A DNA stretch of 7,389 bases from an uncultured Bacillota bacterium (GCA_949282835.1 CASDQU010000088.1:1-7389); one strand, 5' to 3'; counted from the first letter of the stretch, positions 1 to 6,875 are shown. Translations and numbers: made by a program. The notes: generated by a model not told the origin, from the sequence alone.

Positions 1-3000
1 TAGTGAAAGAGGTATTGTTGCTTGAAATGGTGAGAGTGAAGATATCACTAAGCGGCATATATAGGTTATATGAGATATCTTTGATATAGCTTTTGTTTTC
101 GCCATCTTGAGCCAATCCTATTCCAAGATTTAAGTTGCCAAGCAAGTCGTTTCCGGTAATTTCTGCCATATTTAAGGTGAAATCAAATTTTGAGCCATTT
201 TGGTTATAACCAACAAGCACATTGGCAAAATTAATGAAGCCATTATCGCTATTTAGTGAGTTGTTGATAGAGTCCATAATATTGTCTTTCAAGCCAAGAG
301 CATATTGAATATAATAGCCTATATTTGAAAGCAGGTGAGAGAGAGGTACTTTAGTTGCTTTTTCATATGTTCGTGAAGAGATGCCAAACATAATACTCAC
401 TTCTTCTGTTCTATAAAGATATACATAGCCATCTTTGTAATAGATATAAAGGTATCTGCCTGCTCCGCCTGAGGTATCGCCAAAATTATAAGGCACATCA
501 TTGTTTATTGCTGGGATAACAGGGATAGAGCCAACAACACCATACAATTCCAATTCGCCATTTTCTAAAATCTTGACGCGCAGCTGATAATTAACATCAT
601 ATGCAATATCGATACCAATAAGCTCTCCAACAATTTTCATAGAGCCTTCCAAAGTGAAATTGCGGTATCTAGCCATATTGACAACAGATTTTAATATATC
701 ATTAACGCCTGAAATATCATGATAATTTTGACTTTCATCGATTTTAGCGATATAAGAGAAATATTTGATAGATAAATCTATATCCATTTTATCAGTTAGA
801 TTTGCATTGCTATAGAGGTTTTTGATTTTAATAGTGTTAACTCTAGTGCCATTGCTTAAGAGTGAAATAGTCAAATCTTCTGCATTACTGTTATTATAAA
901 GTTTACTGCCATCAAAAATAATTTCAAGCTCATAAGCATTCAAATTGACAGATTTAATGGTGGAGATAAGATTTAGCAATATTTCCAGTGATATTTCTCC
1001 AAAAGAGTTTGTAAGAGATTGTATACCGCTAAAATCAAGATTGAGATTGACATCGTCAAAGATAGATAGCATTGAGGCATCAATACCTAAAGATTGCAAC
1101 AGAATATATATCATTTCTTTGAAAGAGGAGTTGTTCATTTTAAGATGTAATCCATTTAAATCAAAGTATGACCAGTCATTTTCAGAATTCATTTTAACAT
1201 TCATATTTTTAATGTCATATGAATAAATTCTGCCACCCATATTGAAATCATTGATAAAATCGAATTGGAAATTGCCGTAGATTGTATTATTATTTAATTT
1301 CAAAGTAAGTCCTATGTCAAATTGTTTGCGGCTAATAAAGTCAAATATTGAGTCAATTAGATTTATCGCGTTACTAAGTTTTGAATAATTGCCAACAGGT
1401 TTTAAGTCGAGTTTTTCATTTGACAAACTAGCATTCAAGTTGAGTTTATCATAATTGATAACAGCCTTAATTTCTCCAACTTTTGAAATGTCAACTATTG
1501 CAGATAAGTCCTGATATTTAATGGTAATTTTATCATGTTTGATATTTAGCGAAATAGAGCCAAGAAGACTTTCAATGCTTAAATTTTCACTATCTAATTT
1601 AGATAAAACAGAGGACAAATCAAGCTCAAAATATTTAAGCATAAAATCATTTAGTAGCTCAATTTCATCGACACCAAATTGCAGCTTTATATTATTTAAA
1701 GTAAGATAAATTGTATTTTCATAGAGCAGTAACTCCACACTAAAATTATCTTGTGAGATTTTGACTAAAGCTGCAAGCTTATCATTTGAATAAGTGATAT
1801 TGCCATTTAAAACAAAGTCATTATAATTGCCGCTAATTGACAGATTGATTTGATTATTTGTAAGATAATTGTAAAGGTATTTTAGCTGTGGCAAAAGAAG
1901 AGATAAGTCGGTATATTGTGATTTATCCAAGCTTGGGATAAGCATATCATAGTCTTGTTTGTGCATTTCAAAGTTGAGGGCAAAATCTTTATAAGATAAA
2001 TTAATCTCTGCATTTTCTGCGCTAGAAGAAACAGTTATTTCACAGCCATTTGCCATTTTCATAACAAATCCATTTTCGCTTTGCAGTAGGCTTGTAATAA
2101 AATTATTTTTATTATCACTAGCAAAGAAATCATTGAAAAGGTGAAGCACATTTTCAATATCAAAATTGAGCGTTAAAGCATCAGCAATGAAATCTTGCAA
2201 TTTGTCTAAATCATTTAAAGAGAAATAAAGTTTACTATCTGAAAATTCAATATAAAAAGTATTTTCTAAGAAAGTGATAATGAAATTTTGATTAAAGATG
2301 TCTAGATTAACAGATAGATATGGCTTGTCAGTATTGATAACATAATTAAATGATATATTTTCTGTGCCAATAACAATATTGCCATTGCCATATAAATTTT
2401 TATTGGAAAGAAGAGTTACAAAATTTTCAATAGATGGCATTATCTCATCAAGTGAAAGATATTTATAGATATCACCAACACTAATGTTTTGATAGTCAGT
2501 TTTTATAATATTAAACTCAATATTTCCATTGCATTCTAGCGACTTAAAAGTATTGTTTTCATTAGTAAGTGTAATATCGCCTATGCCGTCAATAGTAAGC
2601 TCCACATTATTGTCGGCAACTTTTAGATTTTGCAATTTAAGTAGGGTGGCAACAATATCATCAATATTTGAGATGTCAATCATTGCAATATCACTTAAGT
2701 TGTGAGATTTTATAGCATTATAGATATCGCCAATCTTCTCTAGTGGAAGCTTTAAGCCAAGTTTTTCATCAATTAGTTGACTAAGTTTTTGAATTTGGTC
2801 TATTGAAAGAGATACTCTTAAATTTTGATAGTTTACAAAGATGGTATTATTTTCAAGATATAGTTTTATATCATTGCCATTTACTCTTGCAAAAAGATAG
2901 ATTTTATTTAAAGAATAATCTATTTCCAAATAGCTATAAATTGAAAGATTATTGATAGAGGCATTTATATCTAAGGCAATTTTGTCACGAGTTAAGCTAT

Positions 3001-5395
3001 CAAATGTGTTACCTATTATCTCAATAAGTTTGGTTAAATTGATATATTCATCTTGAATTATAATATTTTCATGTTTTTCATTTTGGATGTCAATTTGAGC
3101 ATTAAAATTATCAAAAGTTAGCCTAGCGCTGCTAAGAGCATGGTTGTCAAATGCTATTTCAATAAGATAGTCTTTGTGACTAATAAGCAATGAATTTTGA
3201 TTTAAAGCAATATTAGCGCCTGATAAAATATTTTGAAGGTCAAATGAAGTGTTAAAGAGATCGAAAATATCAAAGCTATCTCTGTCAATACCAAAATATT
3301 GGTTTAGAAGGTCAAACAATTTGTCGATTTCGTCAAATTGGAAAGTTAAAGCTATATTATTAAAATCCAAATACACAGCATCATCTAAAATGGCAATAGA
3401 CGCATTGTGAGTGGAGTTTGCAAGTGAAAGTTGAGCATTTATTTTACCATTTTCAATGTCGATATAGCCATTTAAAGATATGTCGTTATAAGATAAATTT
3501 ACATTCAAATAATATTCATTATTATACAGATAATCAATTACATTTTCCAGTATTGGAAGATACTCACTTAAATTTTTATATTTATCTATTTCAACTATAG
3601 GTTTAGTCATCTTCTCATCACTTGGATAAAGACTGCCTTTAATGTTAAACATACTGCCAAGTAAATTGAAAGATATTAAGTTATCTTCATTTTTTATTTC
3701 AATTTCAAAATCTCCTGAACCTATAATAAACCCATTTTCAGTTTGAGTGATATATTCAAAAATAGGGGTGTCTGAATTTGTTAATTTGTAAATGCTAGCA
3801 AGAAGGGTGAAGATTTGAGAAAGGATACTGTCAGACTTTAATAGGCTGTCAAGGCTAGCACTCAGATTGATTTGTGAGAAATTGAGATAAATTGTATTAT
3901 CAACAAAAGTTAACAGCATCTTTTGACCCAAGATGTCAATTTGAATATTGGCAAATATTTCCTCTTTTAAATTGATATCAAAAGTCATTGGAATTGTTAA
4001 GCCCATAAAGTCAATATCAATTTGTCCTGACAAAGCATTTTCATTAAGTAGCGCTGCCACATTTTCTAATGTTGGAATTAGAATGGCTGCATCTATATAA
4101 CTTTCGCCATCTTCTTTTAAAGAGATTTCTCCTTGAGGGGCGCTATTAAATAACAAGTCAAACTTATTATTTTCAATTTTAAGGCTTTCAAAATTGTTTT
4201 CATTTATTGTTAAGATAGCCTTTCCAAAACCTTCAAAATCAATAGTTGTAATATTGCCACTATTTGATATATTATTCAAGAAAGACAAATCTAGTGCAGC
4301 AAAGTCAAGTGCCGCAATATCAAAATTGGCAAGGTTAAAGGAATTTATAAGTCCTTGGAAATCTTTGTTTTGAATGGCTTTGATAAGCTCATTGATAAAT
4401 TGGGAAGGCAGGTTAATAGCAAAATAGTTATTGGCGAAATCTTCCAATTTTTCAAGGTCGCTAATAGCAAATTTTAGATATATACTGCCAAATTCTAGAT
4501 ATATTGTGTCTTTAATAAAGATTAAATTAGCCTCATTTTCTCCAATATACAAAGTCAATTTGGTATCTAAAGAGGTAGGGTTGAAATCTAAATGACCATC
4601 TATTTGACTGCCGTCTAAAAGGGCTGTAATGTCTAAAGAAATAATATCTCTAGTCAAAATATCGGTAGCTGCTAACATGATATTGGTAATATCGGTATAG
4701 CCTTCAAATTCACCATCAACTACTATATCTTGTGGGTATTCTATATTTCCTTGTAGCGAAATTGTAGTATTTTCATTTAGAGCGAAGGTTGGAATTTGGA
4801 ATTGCTCAAGAGAGTATTTGAGGTCGGTTATCAGTTTTAAAGAGCCGATAAAAGGCACTTCTATATCAAGAGTTATTTGATTGTCAGTCTTTATTTCGCT
4901 AAAGTTTTTGAGCATAAGTAAGATATCATTGATATTTAAACTAGACAAATCAAGTCCAGCGTAACTAATAAGAGAGTTTACTATTTCAGTCAGTGGATTC
5001 ACCAAGTCTTGAGCTTCGAAATATACTTTACTATCTTGAATATCAAAATATGCCATTTGATTTAGATAAGCAAAATTGATATTGAAGGTACTATCATTGG
5101 CGGCATATAATATTTGCCCTTGCGCCTTTAAATTTTCATTTTCGCTTGGAAGGTTTGTTTGAGCATTGATAGAAAGGGTGGAGAGATTTTCATTTGTTTG
5201 CACATCTATATTTATTTCAAGGTCGATAGCATTACTTGCAGAAAGATTGTTTACAATTTGAGTAAGTTGGTAAGGAGGAGTGTCATTATTTGAAGCACTA
5301 TTTTGGAGGGTTGAAGAAAGCTTGATAGCTCCAAAAGCAGAAGCTATCGAAATTACCAAGTATAAAATTGAGTATAGAATTATTTTTCTTTTCAT
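1..5395 (-). CDS. Giant secreted/anchored repeat protein, 3' end outside window (at least 1798 aa)
   Basis: I do not recognise this as a named family. Reading the minus strand from ATG at 5395, the frame is open for 1798 codons to the window edge with no stop, so the C-terminus is missing. The start is chosen because AGAGGG lies just upstream and the protein begins MKRK followed by a hydrophobic stretch (residues 5-24), a signal peptide or anchor. The rest is rich in Asn, Ile, Leu, Asp and Ser, with only two cysteines (SLECNG, NGCEIT). It alternates beta-strand-like runs with amphipathic helices in about eight modules of roughly 185 residues. A motif of the type ENTIYLxF-xx-I-x-L recurs near residues 119, 299, 503, 675, 852, 1049, 1230 and 1412. 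Residues from about 1590 differ: a Gly-rich loop (GDTSGGAGRYLYIYY) and a Tyr-rich strand region. The gene follows the 368-residue membrane protein gene by 8 bases, so the two are probably co-transcribed. Inference: an extracytoplasmic envelope protein with LolA/LppX-like modules. An adhesin or structural surface protein is the main alternative. Confidence 0.93.
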   Translation of the reverse strand, partial: MKRKIILYSILYLVISIASAFGAIKLSSTLQNSASNNDTPPYQLTQIVNNLSASNAIDLEINIDVQTNENLSTLSINAQTNLPSENENLKAQGQILYAANDSTFNINFAYLNQMAYFDIQDSKVYFEAQDLVNPLTEIVNSLISYAGLDLSSLNINDILLMLKNFSEIKTDNQITLDIEVPFIGSLKLITDLKYSLEQFQIPTFALNENTTISLQGNIEYPQDIVVDGEFEGYTDITNIMLAATDILTRDIISLDITALLDGSQIDGHLDFNPTSLDTKLTLYIGENEANLIFIKDTIYLEFGSIYLKFAISDLEKLEDFANNYFAINLPSQFINELIKAIQNKDFQGLINSFNLANFDIAALDFAALDLSFLNNISNSGNITTIDFEGFGKAILTINENNFESLKIENNKFDLLFNSAPQGEISLKEDGESYIDAAILIPTLENVAALLNENALSGQIDIDFMGLTIPMTFDINLKEEIFANIQIDILGQKMLLTFVDNTIYLNFSQINLSASLDSLLKSDSILSQIFTLLASIYKLTNSDTPIFEYITQTENGFIIGSGDFEIEIKNEDNLISFNLLGSMFNIKGSLYPSDEKMTKPIVEIDKYKNLSEYLPILENVIDYLYNNEYYLNVNLSYNDISLNGYIDIENGKINAQLSLANSTHNASIAILDDAVYLDFNNIALTFQFDEIDKLFDLLNQYFGIDRDSFDIFDLFNTSFDLQNILSGANIALNQNSLLISHKDYLIEIAFDNHALSSARLTFDNFNAQIDIQNEKHENIIIQDEYINLTKLIEIIGNTFDSLTRDKIALDINASINNLSIYSYLEIDYSLNKIYLFARVNGNDIKLYLENNTIFVNYQNLRVSLSIDQIQKLSQLIDEKLGLKLPLEKIGDIYNAIKSHNLSDIAMIDISNIDDIVATLLKLQNLKVADNNVELTIDGIGDITLTNENNTFKSLECNGNIEFNIIKTDYQNISVGDIYKYLSLDEIMPSIENFVTLLSNKNLYGNGNIVIGTENISFNYVINTDKPYLSVNLDIFNQNFIITFLENTFYIEFSDSKLYFSLNDLDKLQDFIADALTLNFDIENVLHLFNDFFASDNKNNFITSLLQSENGFVMKMANGCEITVSSSAENAEINLSYKDFALNFEMHKQDYDMLIPSLDKSQYTDLSLLLPQLKYLYNYLTNNQINLSISGNYNDFVLNGNITYSNDKLAALVKISQDNFSVELLLYENTIYLTLNNIKLQFGVDEIELLNDFMLKYFELDLSSVLSKLDSENLSIESLLGSISLNIKHDKITIKYQDLSAIVDISKVGEIKAVINYDKLNLNASLSNEKLDLKPVGNYSKLSNAINLIDSIFDFISRKQFDIGLTLKLNNNTIYGNFQFDFINDFNMGGRIYSYDIKNMNVKMNSENDWSYFDLNGLHLKMNNSSFKEMIYILLQSLGIDASMLSIFDDVNLNLDFSGIQSLTNSFGEISLEILLNLISTIKSVNLNAYELEIIFDGSKLYNNSNAEDLTISLLSNGTRVNTIKIKNLYSNANLTDKMDIDLSIKYFSYIAKIDESQNYHDISGVNDILKSVVNMARYRNFTLEGSMKIVGELIGIDIAYDVNYQLRVKILENGELELYGVVGSIPVIPAINNDVPYNFGDTSGGAGRYLYIYYKDGYVYLYRTEEVSIMFGISSRTYEKATKVPLSHLLSNIGYYIQYALGLKDNIMDSINNSLNSDNGFINFANVLVGYNQNGSKFDFTLNMAEITGNDLLGNLNLGIGLAQDGENKSYIKDISYNLYMPLSDIFTLTISSNNTSFT
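1136..5056 (-). repeat. Tandem degenerate protein modules, about 8 copies, period about 550 bp
   Basis: Inside the giant gene, one signature recurs: a beta strand, a turn (ENT, DNT, KDT, DDA), then a strand of type IYLxF, a second short strand and an amphipathic helix with a D-x-L/I-x-x-L pattern. Examples are KDTIYLEF, DNTIYLNF, DDAVYLDF, ENTIFVNY, ENTFYIEF, ENTIYLTL and WSYFDLNG. Their approximate nucleotide centres are 5037, 4498, 3886, 3371, 2838, 2248, 1705 and 1160, so spacing is 515-612 bp (about 170-205 residues). Between signatures come a further beta-rich half and a helix of type LPxLENVxxYL, then a strand pair such as LNGYIDI or LNGNITY. The copies are divergent at the DNA level, so this is old duplication rather than recent expansion. 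The modules read like LolA/LppX-type lipoprotein folds (inference). Confidence 0.75.
5324..5395 (-). other. Signal peptide or N-terminal membrane anchor of the giant protein
   Basis: Residues 1-24 have a positive n-region (KRK at 2-4), then an uninterrupted hydrophobic core from Ile5 to Ile24. An A-S-A triplet at residues 18-20 would fit signal peptidase I cleavage after Ala20, but the hydrophobic run continues through FGAI, so an uncleaved anchor is equally possible. There is no lipobox cysteine. A Ser/Asn-rich linker and a Pro pair (DTPP, about residues 37-40) follow before the first module. The protein therefore acts outside the cytoplasmic membrane. Confidence 0.8.
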
Positions 5396-5399
5396 TCAT

Positions 5400-5405
5400 C
5401 CCTCT
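5400..5405 (-). promoter_or_regulatory. Ribosome binding site of the giant gene, overlapping the upstream stop codon
   Basis: AGAGGG on the minus strand ends four bases before the ATG at 5395 and shares its first two bases with the TAG stop (5406-5404) of the upstream gene. An out-of-frame ATG at 5399 lies within this spacing but does not open the long frame. The arrangement fits translational coupling: ribosomes ending on the upstream gene are placed to restart on the giant gene. Confidence 0.7.
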
Positions 5406-6510
5406 AAAAATTGAATTTAAGTTCGGTGTGAAGTGAGCCTGTACATTTTGCGCCCATTGAAAATTTTACTGCGGTATATTTTTCTGTTGTATCAAAAGAA
5501 AGGAAATTCCATTCACTATCTATTGTTATAGTTTGTGAAACTGAAGTGAAGACAGGGTCTGCCTCCAAGCTTCCCGACCTTTTGACTTGTTTATAATAGT
5601 TAAGCACGCTATAGATTGGATGCAGTTCAAAAGTGAAGGTGTAAGTTTGGTCTTCGTTTGACGATATTGTTATTTGGTCATAATTCAAAATGGTCTTGTC
5701 TGATATAATGTATGGATTTATGGTGTAAGGATAATTTCCGGTAAGCTCTTTGTAGCTTTCTAAAGTAATAGACTGGTCAGCTTTCCAAGATGCACTCATA
5801 CTCCCGTCATCATTTTGGCTAATTGAAGAGCCGCTATTGATGGTCACCATATTTTCTCCCTTTTTGACCTCATCTTTGGTGGCAACCTGAAGCAAACCCA
5901 CGCTAATACTTTCAAAGGTATAAGTTTCGCCATCAAAGTATTTTGCGCTATAGATTGATTGTGGAGAAATTGTAGAGACAGTGCCTATGCCAATAGCGCT
6001 ATAACTTGTCGCCCGCTCTGCATTATAAAGTGCAAGCAAGAAGTTGTCTAAAGCAGAAAGTGAGAGAGGAGTAATTTGTTTGTCGTTTGCTATGCTTACA
6101 AAATTTTTTTTGTCTTCCTCGCTAGAAATTCCAAGTTTTTCAAAAGGGGAGTTATAGTCAGGGAGATAGTCTTCCACCTTGTAAGCGCTATAGTCTACAT
6201 TGCTTTTAAGCACAGAATTGAAATACCAAACACCAAGCCCGCTACCAGTGAAGATGCCAAGCACTAAGAGAATTGCAAGAGCGCGCATATTCTTTTTAAA
6301 AGTACCTTTTTGGTATTCTTTTTCTTTGCGTTCATTTTCAATTCTTTGGCGTTCTTTTTTGGAAAGTCTCTTAGTTTTTTTTATTTTGTATGTTCTAAAT
6401 ATCTTTCCATAACTATTCACATAAAAAGTATGACTTTCTTTAGAAGCCAGGCGAAGTGTTGAGTCAATCAGTTTTATATATGAAGAAAAATTTATTTTCT
6501 TTTTAGTCAT
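5404..6510 (-). CDS. Single-pass membrane protein with charged cytoplasmic head and beta-rich outer domain (368 aa)
   Basis: I do not recognise a named family. The start is ATG at 6510, preceded by AGAGGTG at a good distance. An in-frame GTG at 6519 would lie inside that Shine-Dalgarno sequence and is rejected. Residues 1-76 are hydrophilic and very basic, with a Lys/Arg/Glu helix at about 44-68 (LSKKERQRIENERKEKEY) that may form a coiled coil. Residues 77-97 are one transmembrane helix (LAILLVLGIFTGSGLGVWYF). Positive charges before it predict an inside N-terminus. Residues 105-368 lie outside: an acidic linker (EDYLPDYN), a helix at 150-167 (SALDNFLLALYNAERA), then mainly beta strands to the end, with one cysteine (Cys356). 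The end pattern, SQTITIDSEWNFLSFDTTEKY, is typical of LolA/LppX-like sheets (inference). It is the first gene after the structured leader and is followed 8 bases later by the giant gene, suggesting that both products work together at the envelope. It could instead be an anchor or assembly factor for the giant protein. Confidence 0.93.
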   Translation of the reverse strand: MTKKKINFSSYIKLIDSTLRLASKESHTFYVNSYGKIFRTYKIKKTKRLSKKERQRIENERKEKEYQKGTFKKNMRALAILLVLGIFTGSGLGVWYFNSVLKSNVDYSAYKVEDYLPDYNSPFEKLGISSEEDKKNFVSIANDKQITPLSLSALDNFLLALYNAERATSYSAIGIGTVSTISPQSIYSAKYFDGETYTFESISVGLLQVATKDEVKKGENMVTINSGSSISQNDDGSMSASWKADQSITLESYKELTGNYPYTINPYIISDKTILNYDQITISSNEDQTYTFTFELHPIYSVLNYYKQVKRSGSLEADPVFTSVSQTITIDSEWNFLSFDTTEKYTAVKFSMGAKCTGSLHTELKFNF

Positions 6511-6516
6511 GTTATG

Positions 6517-6523
6517 CACCTCT
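6517..6523 (-). promoter_or_regulatory. Ribosome binding site fixing the start of the 368-aa gene
   Basis: AGAGGTG on the minus strand lies 6 bases before ATG at 6510. The GTG inside it (6519-6517) is in frame but cannot be both the Shine-Dalgarno sequence and the start, so the protein begins MTKKK, not (M)HNMTKKK. Confidence 0.85.
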
Positions 6524-6546
6524 AAAAAAGGTTGGCATACATACCT
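6524..6546 (-). terminator. Weak terminator-like element just before the start codon (possible attenuator)
   Basis: On the minus strand AGGT (6546-6543) can pair with ACCT (6532-6529), followed by the rest of a six-T run (6529-6524) right before the AGAGGTG ribosome site. The stem is only 4 bp with a 10-base loop, so it is weak alone. Its place at the end of a structured leader is where an attenuator or a ribosome-site sequestering hairpin would lie. Confidence 0.25.
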
Positions 6547-6578
6547 ATTTTGTCGTAGTTCAATTTATATATATGTAA

Positions 6579-6595
6579 ACATGGCTTGTCCATGT
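6579..6595 (-). other. Leader hairpin 4
   Basis: A 6-bp inverted repeat, ACATGG/CCATGT, with a 5-base loop ACAAG sits after the long-range stem. On the minus strand it is followed by TTTACATATATATAA rather than a run of T, so it is a poor intrinsic terminator. Confidence 0.5.
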
Positions 6596-6612
6596 GATTA
6601 ATCTTGGAAAAT

Positions 6613-6696
6613 TTAAGGAGTGGTCTATAACGACTAAAACGGATATGATGCTATTTGTAATTCATCTTGCTCTCAAATTGAGAGTCAACCCCTTAA
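6613..6696 (-). other. Leader long-range stem enclosing the central hairpins
   Basis: TTAAGGGGT (6696-6688) can pair with ACTCCTTAA (6621-6613) over 9 bp with one G-U wobble. The enclosed 66 bases contain the CTCTC/GAGAG hairpin and weaker pairs. This is the strongest sign that the leader folds into a compact multi-branched RNA. ATCTT (6699-6695) could alternatively pair with AAGAT (6605-6601), giving a possible switching conformation. Confidence 0.5.
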
Positions 6697-6700
6697 GATA

Positions 6701-6718
6701 TGTAGCCTTATTGCTACA
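6701..6718 (-). other. Leader hairpin 1 at the transcript 5' end
   Basis: A perfect 6-bp stem, TGTAGC/GCTACA, with a 6-base loop AATAAG, begins at or within a few bases of the predicted transcription start. A 5'-terminal stem like this can protect a transcript from 5' decay or form the first helix of a riboswitch. Confidence 0.6.
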
Positions 6719-6723
6719 CTAAT

Positions 6724-6752
6724 ATTATATAATATTAAAATGTATATGTCAA
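6724..6752 (-). promoter_or_regulatory. Sigma-A/sigma-70 type promoter of the two-gene operon
   Basis: On the minus strand the -35 box TTGACA (6752-6747) and the -10 box TATAAT (6729-6724) are both exact consensus, separated by exactly 17 bases. The start of transcription should fall at about 6717-6720, at the edge of leader hairpin 1. Upstream DNA (6753-6800) is almost pure A/T and could serve as an UP element. Such a strong promoter implies high initiation, with control left to the leader. Confidence 0.85.
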
Positions 6753-6846
6753 TAATATTTCCAAATTTTAATTAAAAAAGTCAAAAATTTTGCTATAAAA
6801 CTTAAATAAAAATTTATTATTTTGTATATTTATTCATTAAAATTGC
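6753..6846. other. AT-rich spacer between the two divergent promoters
   Basis: This stretch is nearly all A and T, with runs such as AATTAAAAAAG and AATAAAAATTTATTATTTTG. I see no gene, no clear operator repeat and no terminator in it. It probably contributes curvature or UP elements to both flanking promoters. Confidence 0.6.
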
Positions 6847-6875
6847 TTGACTTAGAAAAAATCATTGACTATACT
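6847..6875 (+). promoter_or_regulatory. Promoter of the rightward gene
   Basis: TTGACT (6847-6852) and TATACT (6870-6875) are separated by 17 bases, each one mismatch from consensus. The predicted start is near 6882, giving a short untranslated leader of about 32 bases. An A/T-rich inverted repeat AAACTT-AAA-AAGTTT (6882-6896) begins at that start and may form a small 5' hairpin. Confidence 0.75.

Larger units (their letters stand above)
6511..6720 (-). ncRNA. Structured 5' leader RNA of the operon (candidate riboswitch or other cis-regulatory RNA, class unknown)
   Basis: The roughly 200 bases between the predicted transcription start (about 6717-6720) and ATG 6510 fold in several places when read on the minus strand. 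In order: hairpin TGTAGC-AATAAG-GCTACA (6718-6701); one arm TTAAGGGGT (6696-6688); hairpin CTCTC-AATTT-GAGAG (6684-6670); a weak GATG...CATC pair (6666-6647); the distant partner ACTCCTTAA (6621-6613), which gives a 9-bp stem with one G-U pair enclosing the middle hairpins; and hairpin ACATGG-ACAAG-CCATGT (6595-6579). The mix of local hairpins and a closing long-range stem is far more structure than is usual in AT-rich spacer DNA and is less AT-rich than its surroundings. It does not match the consensus of any riboswitch or common small RNA that I know. It may also be a free-standing RNA whose transcription partly continues into the genes. Confidence 0.6.

Noticed and set aside
945..1226. Plus-strand ORF of 93 codons
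   Set aside because: It lies wholly antisense to the giant minus-strand frame, has no ribosome site, and its translation looks like a low-complexity shadow.
1521..1709. Plus-strand ORF of 62 codons
   Set aside because: Antisense shadow of one repeat module; Ser/Leu-rich with no start signal.
3418..3600. Plus-strand ORF of 60 codons
   Set aside because: Antisense to the giant gene, without a ribosome site or promoter.
5397..5399. ATG at 5399 as the start of the giant gene
   Set aside because: It is in a different frame from the long open frame and sits inside the spacing to the ribosome site; only ATG 5395 opens the signal peptide.
6076..6412. Two overlapping plus-strand ORFs (63 and 70 codons)
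   Set aside because: Both are antisense to the 368-residue membrane protein gene. Their hydrophobic stretches are the complement of its transmembrane and Lys-rich codons.
6579..6600. Intrinsic terminator at the ACATGG/CCATGT hairpin
   Set aside because: The stem is 6 bp and not GC-rich, and neither strand has a T run after it.
6605..6720. Possible type II CRISPR repeat or tracrRNA (GTTTTAGTC at the minus-strand repeat-like position, and an AATAAGGCTA motif resembling tracrRNA)
   Set aside because: There is only one copy of the would-be repeat, no matching anti-repeat and no cas gene in the window. The motif is better explained as part of the hairpin leader right after the promoter.
6721..6736. 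AATATTATATAATATT palindrome as an operator
   Set aside because: It is a simple A/T palindrome containing the -10 box. Such symmetry is expected by chance in this base composition, so I do not call a repressor site.
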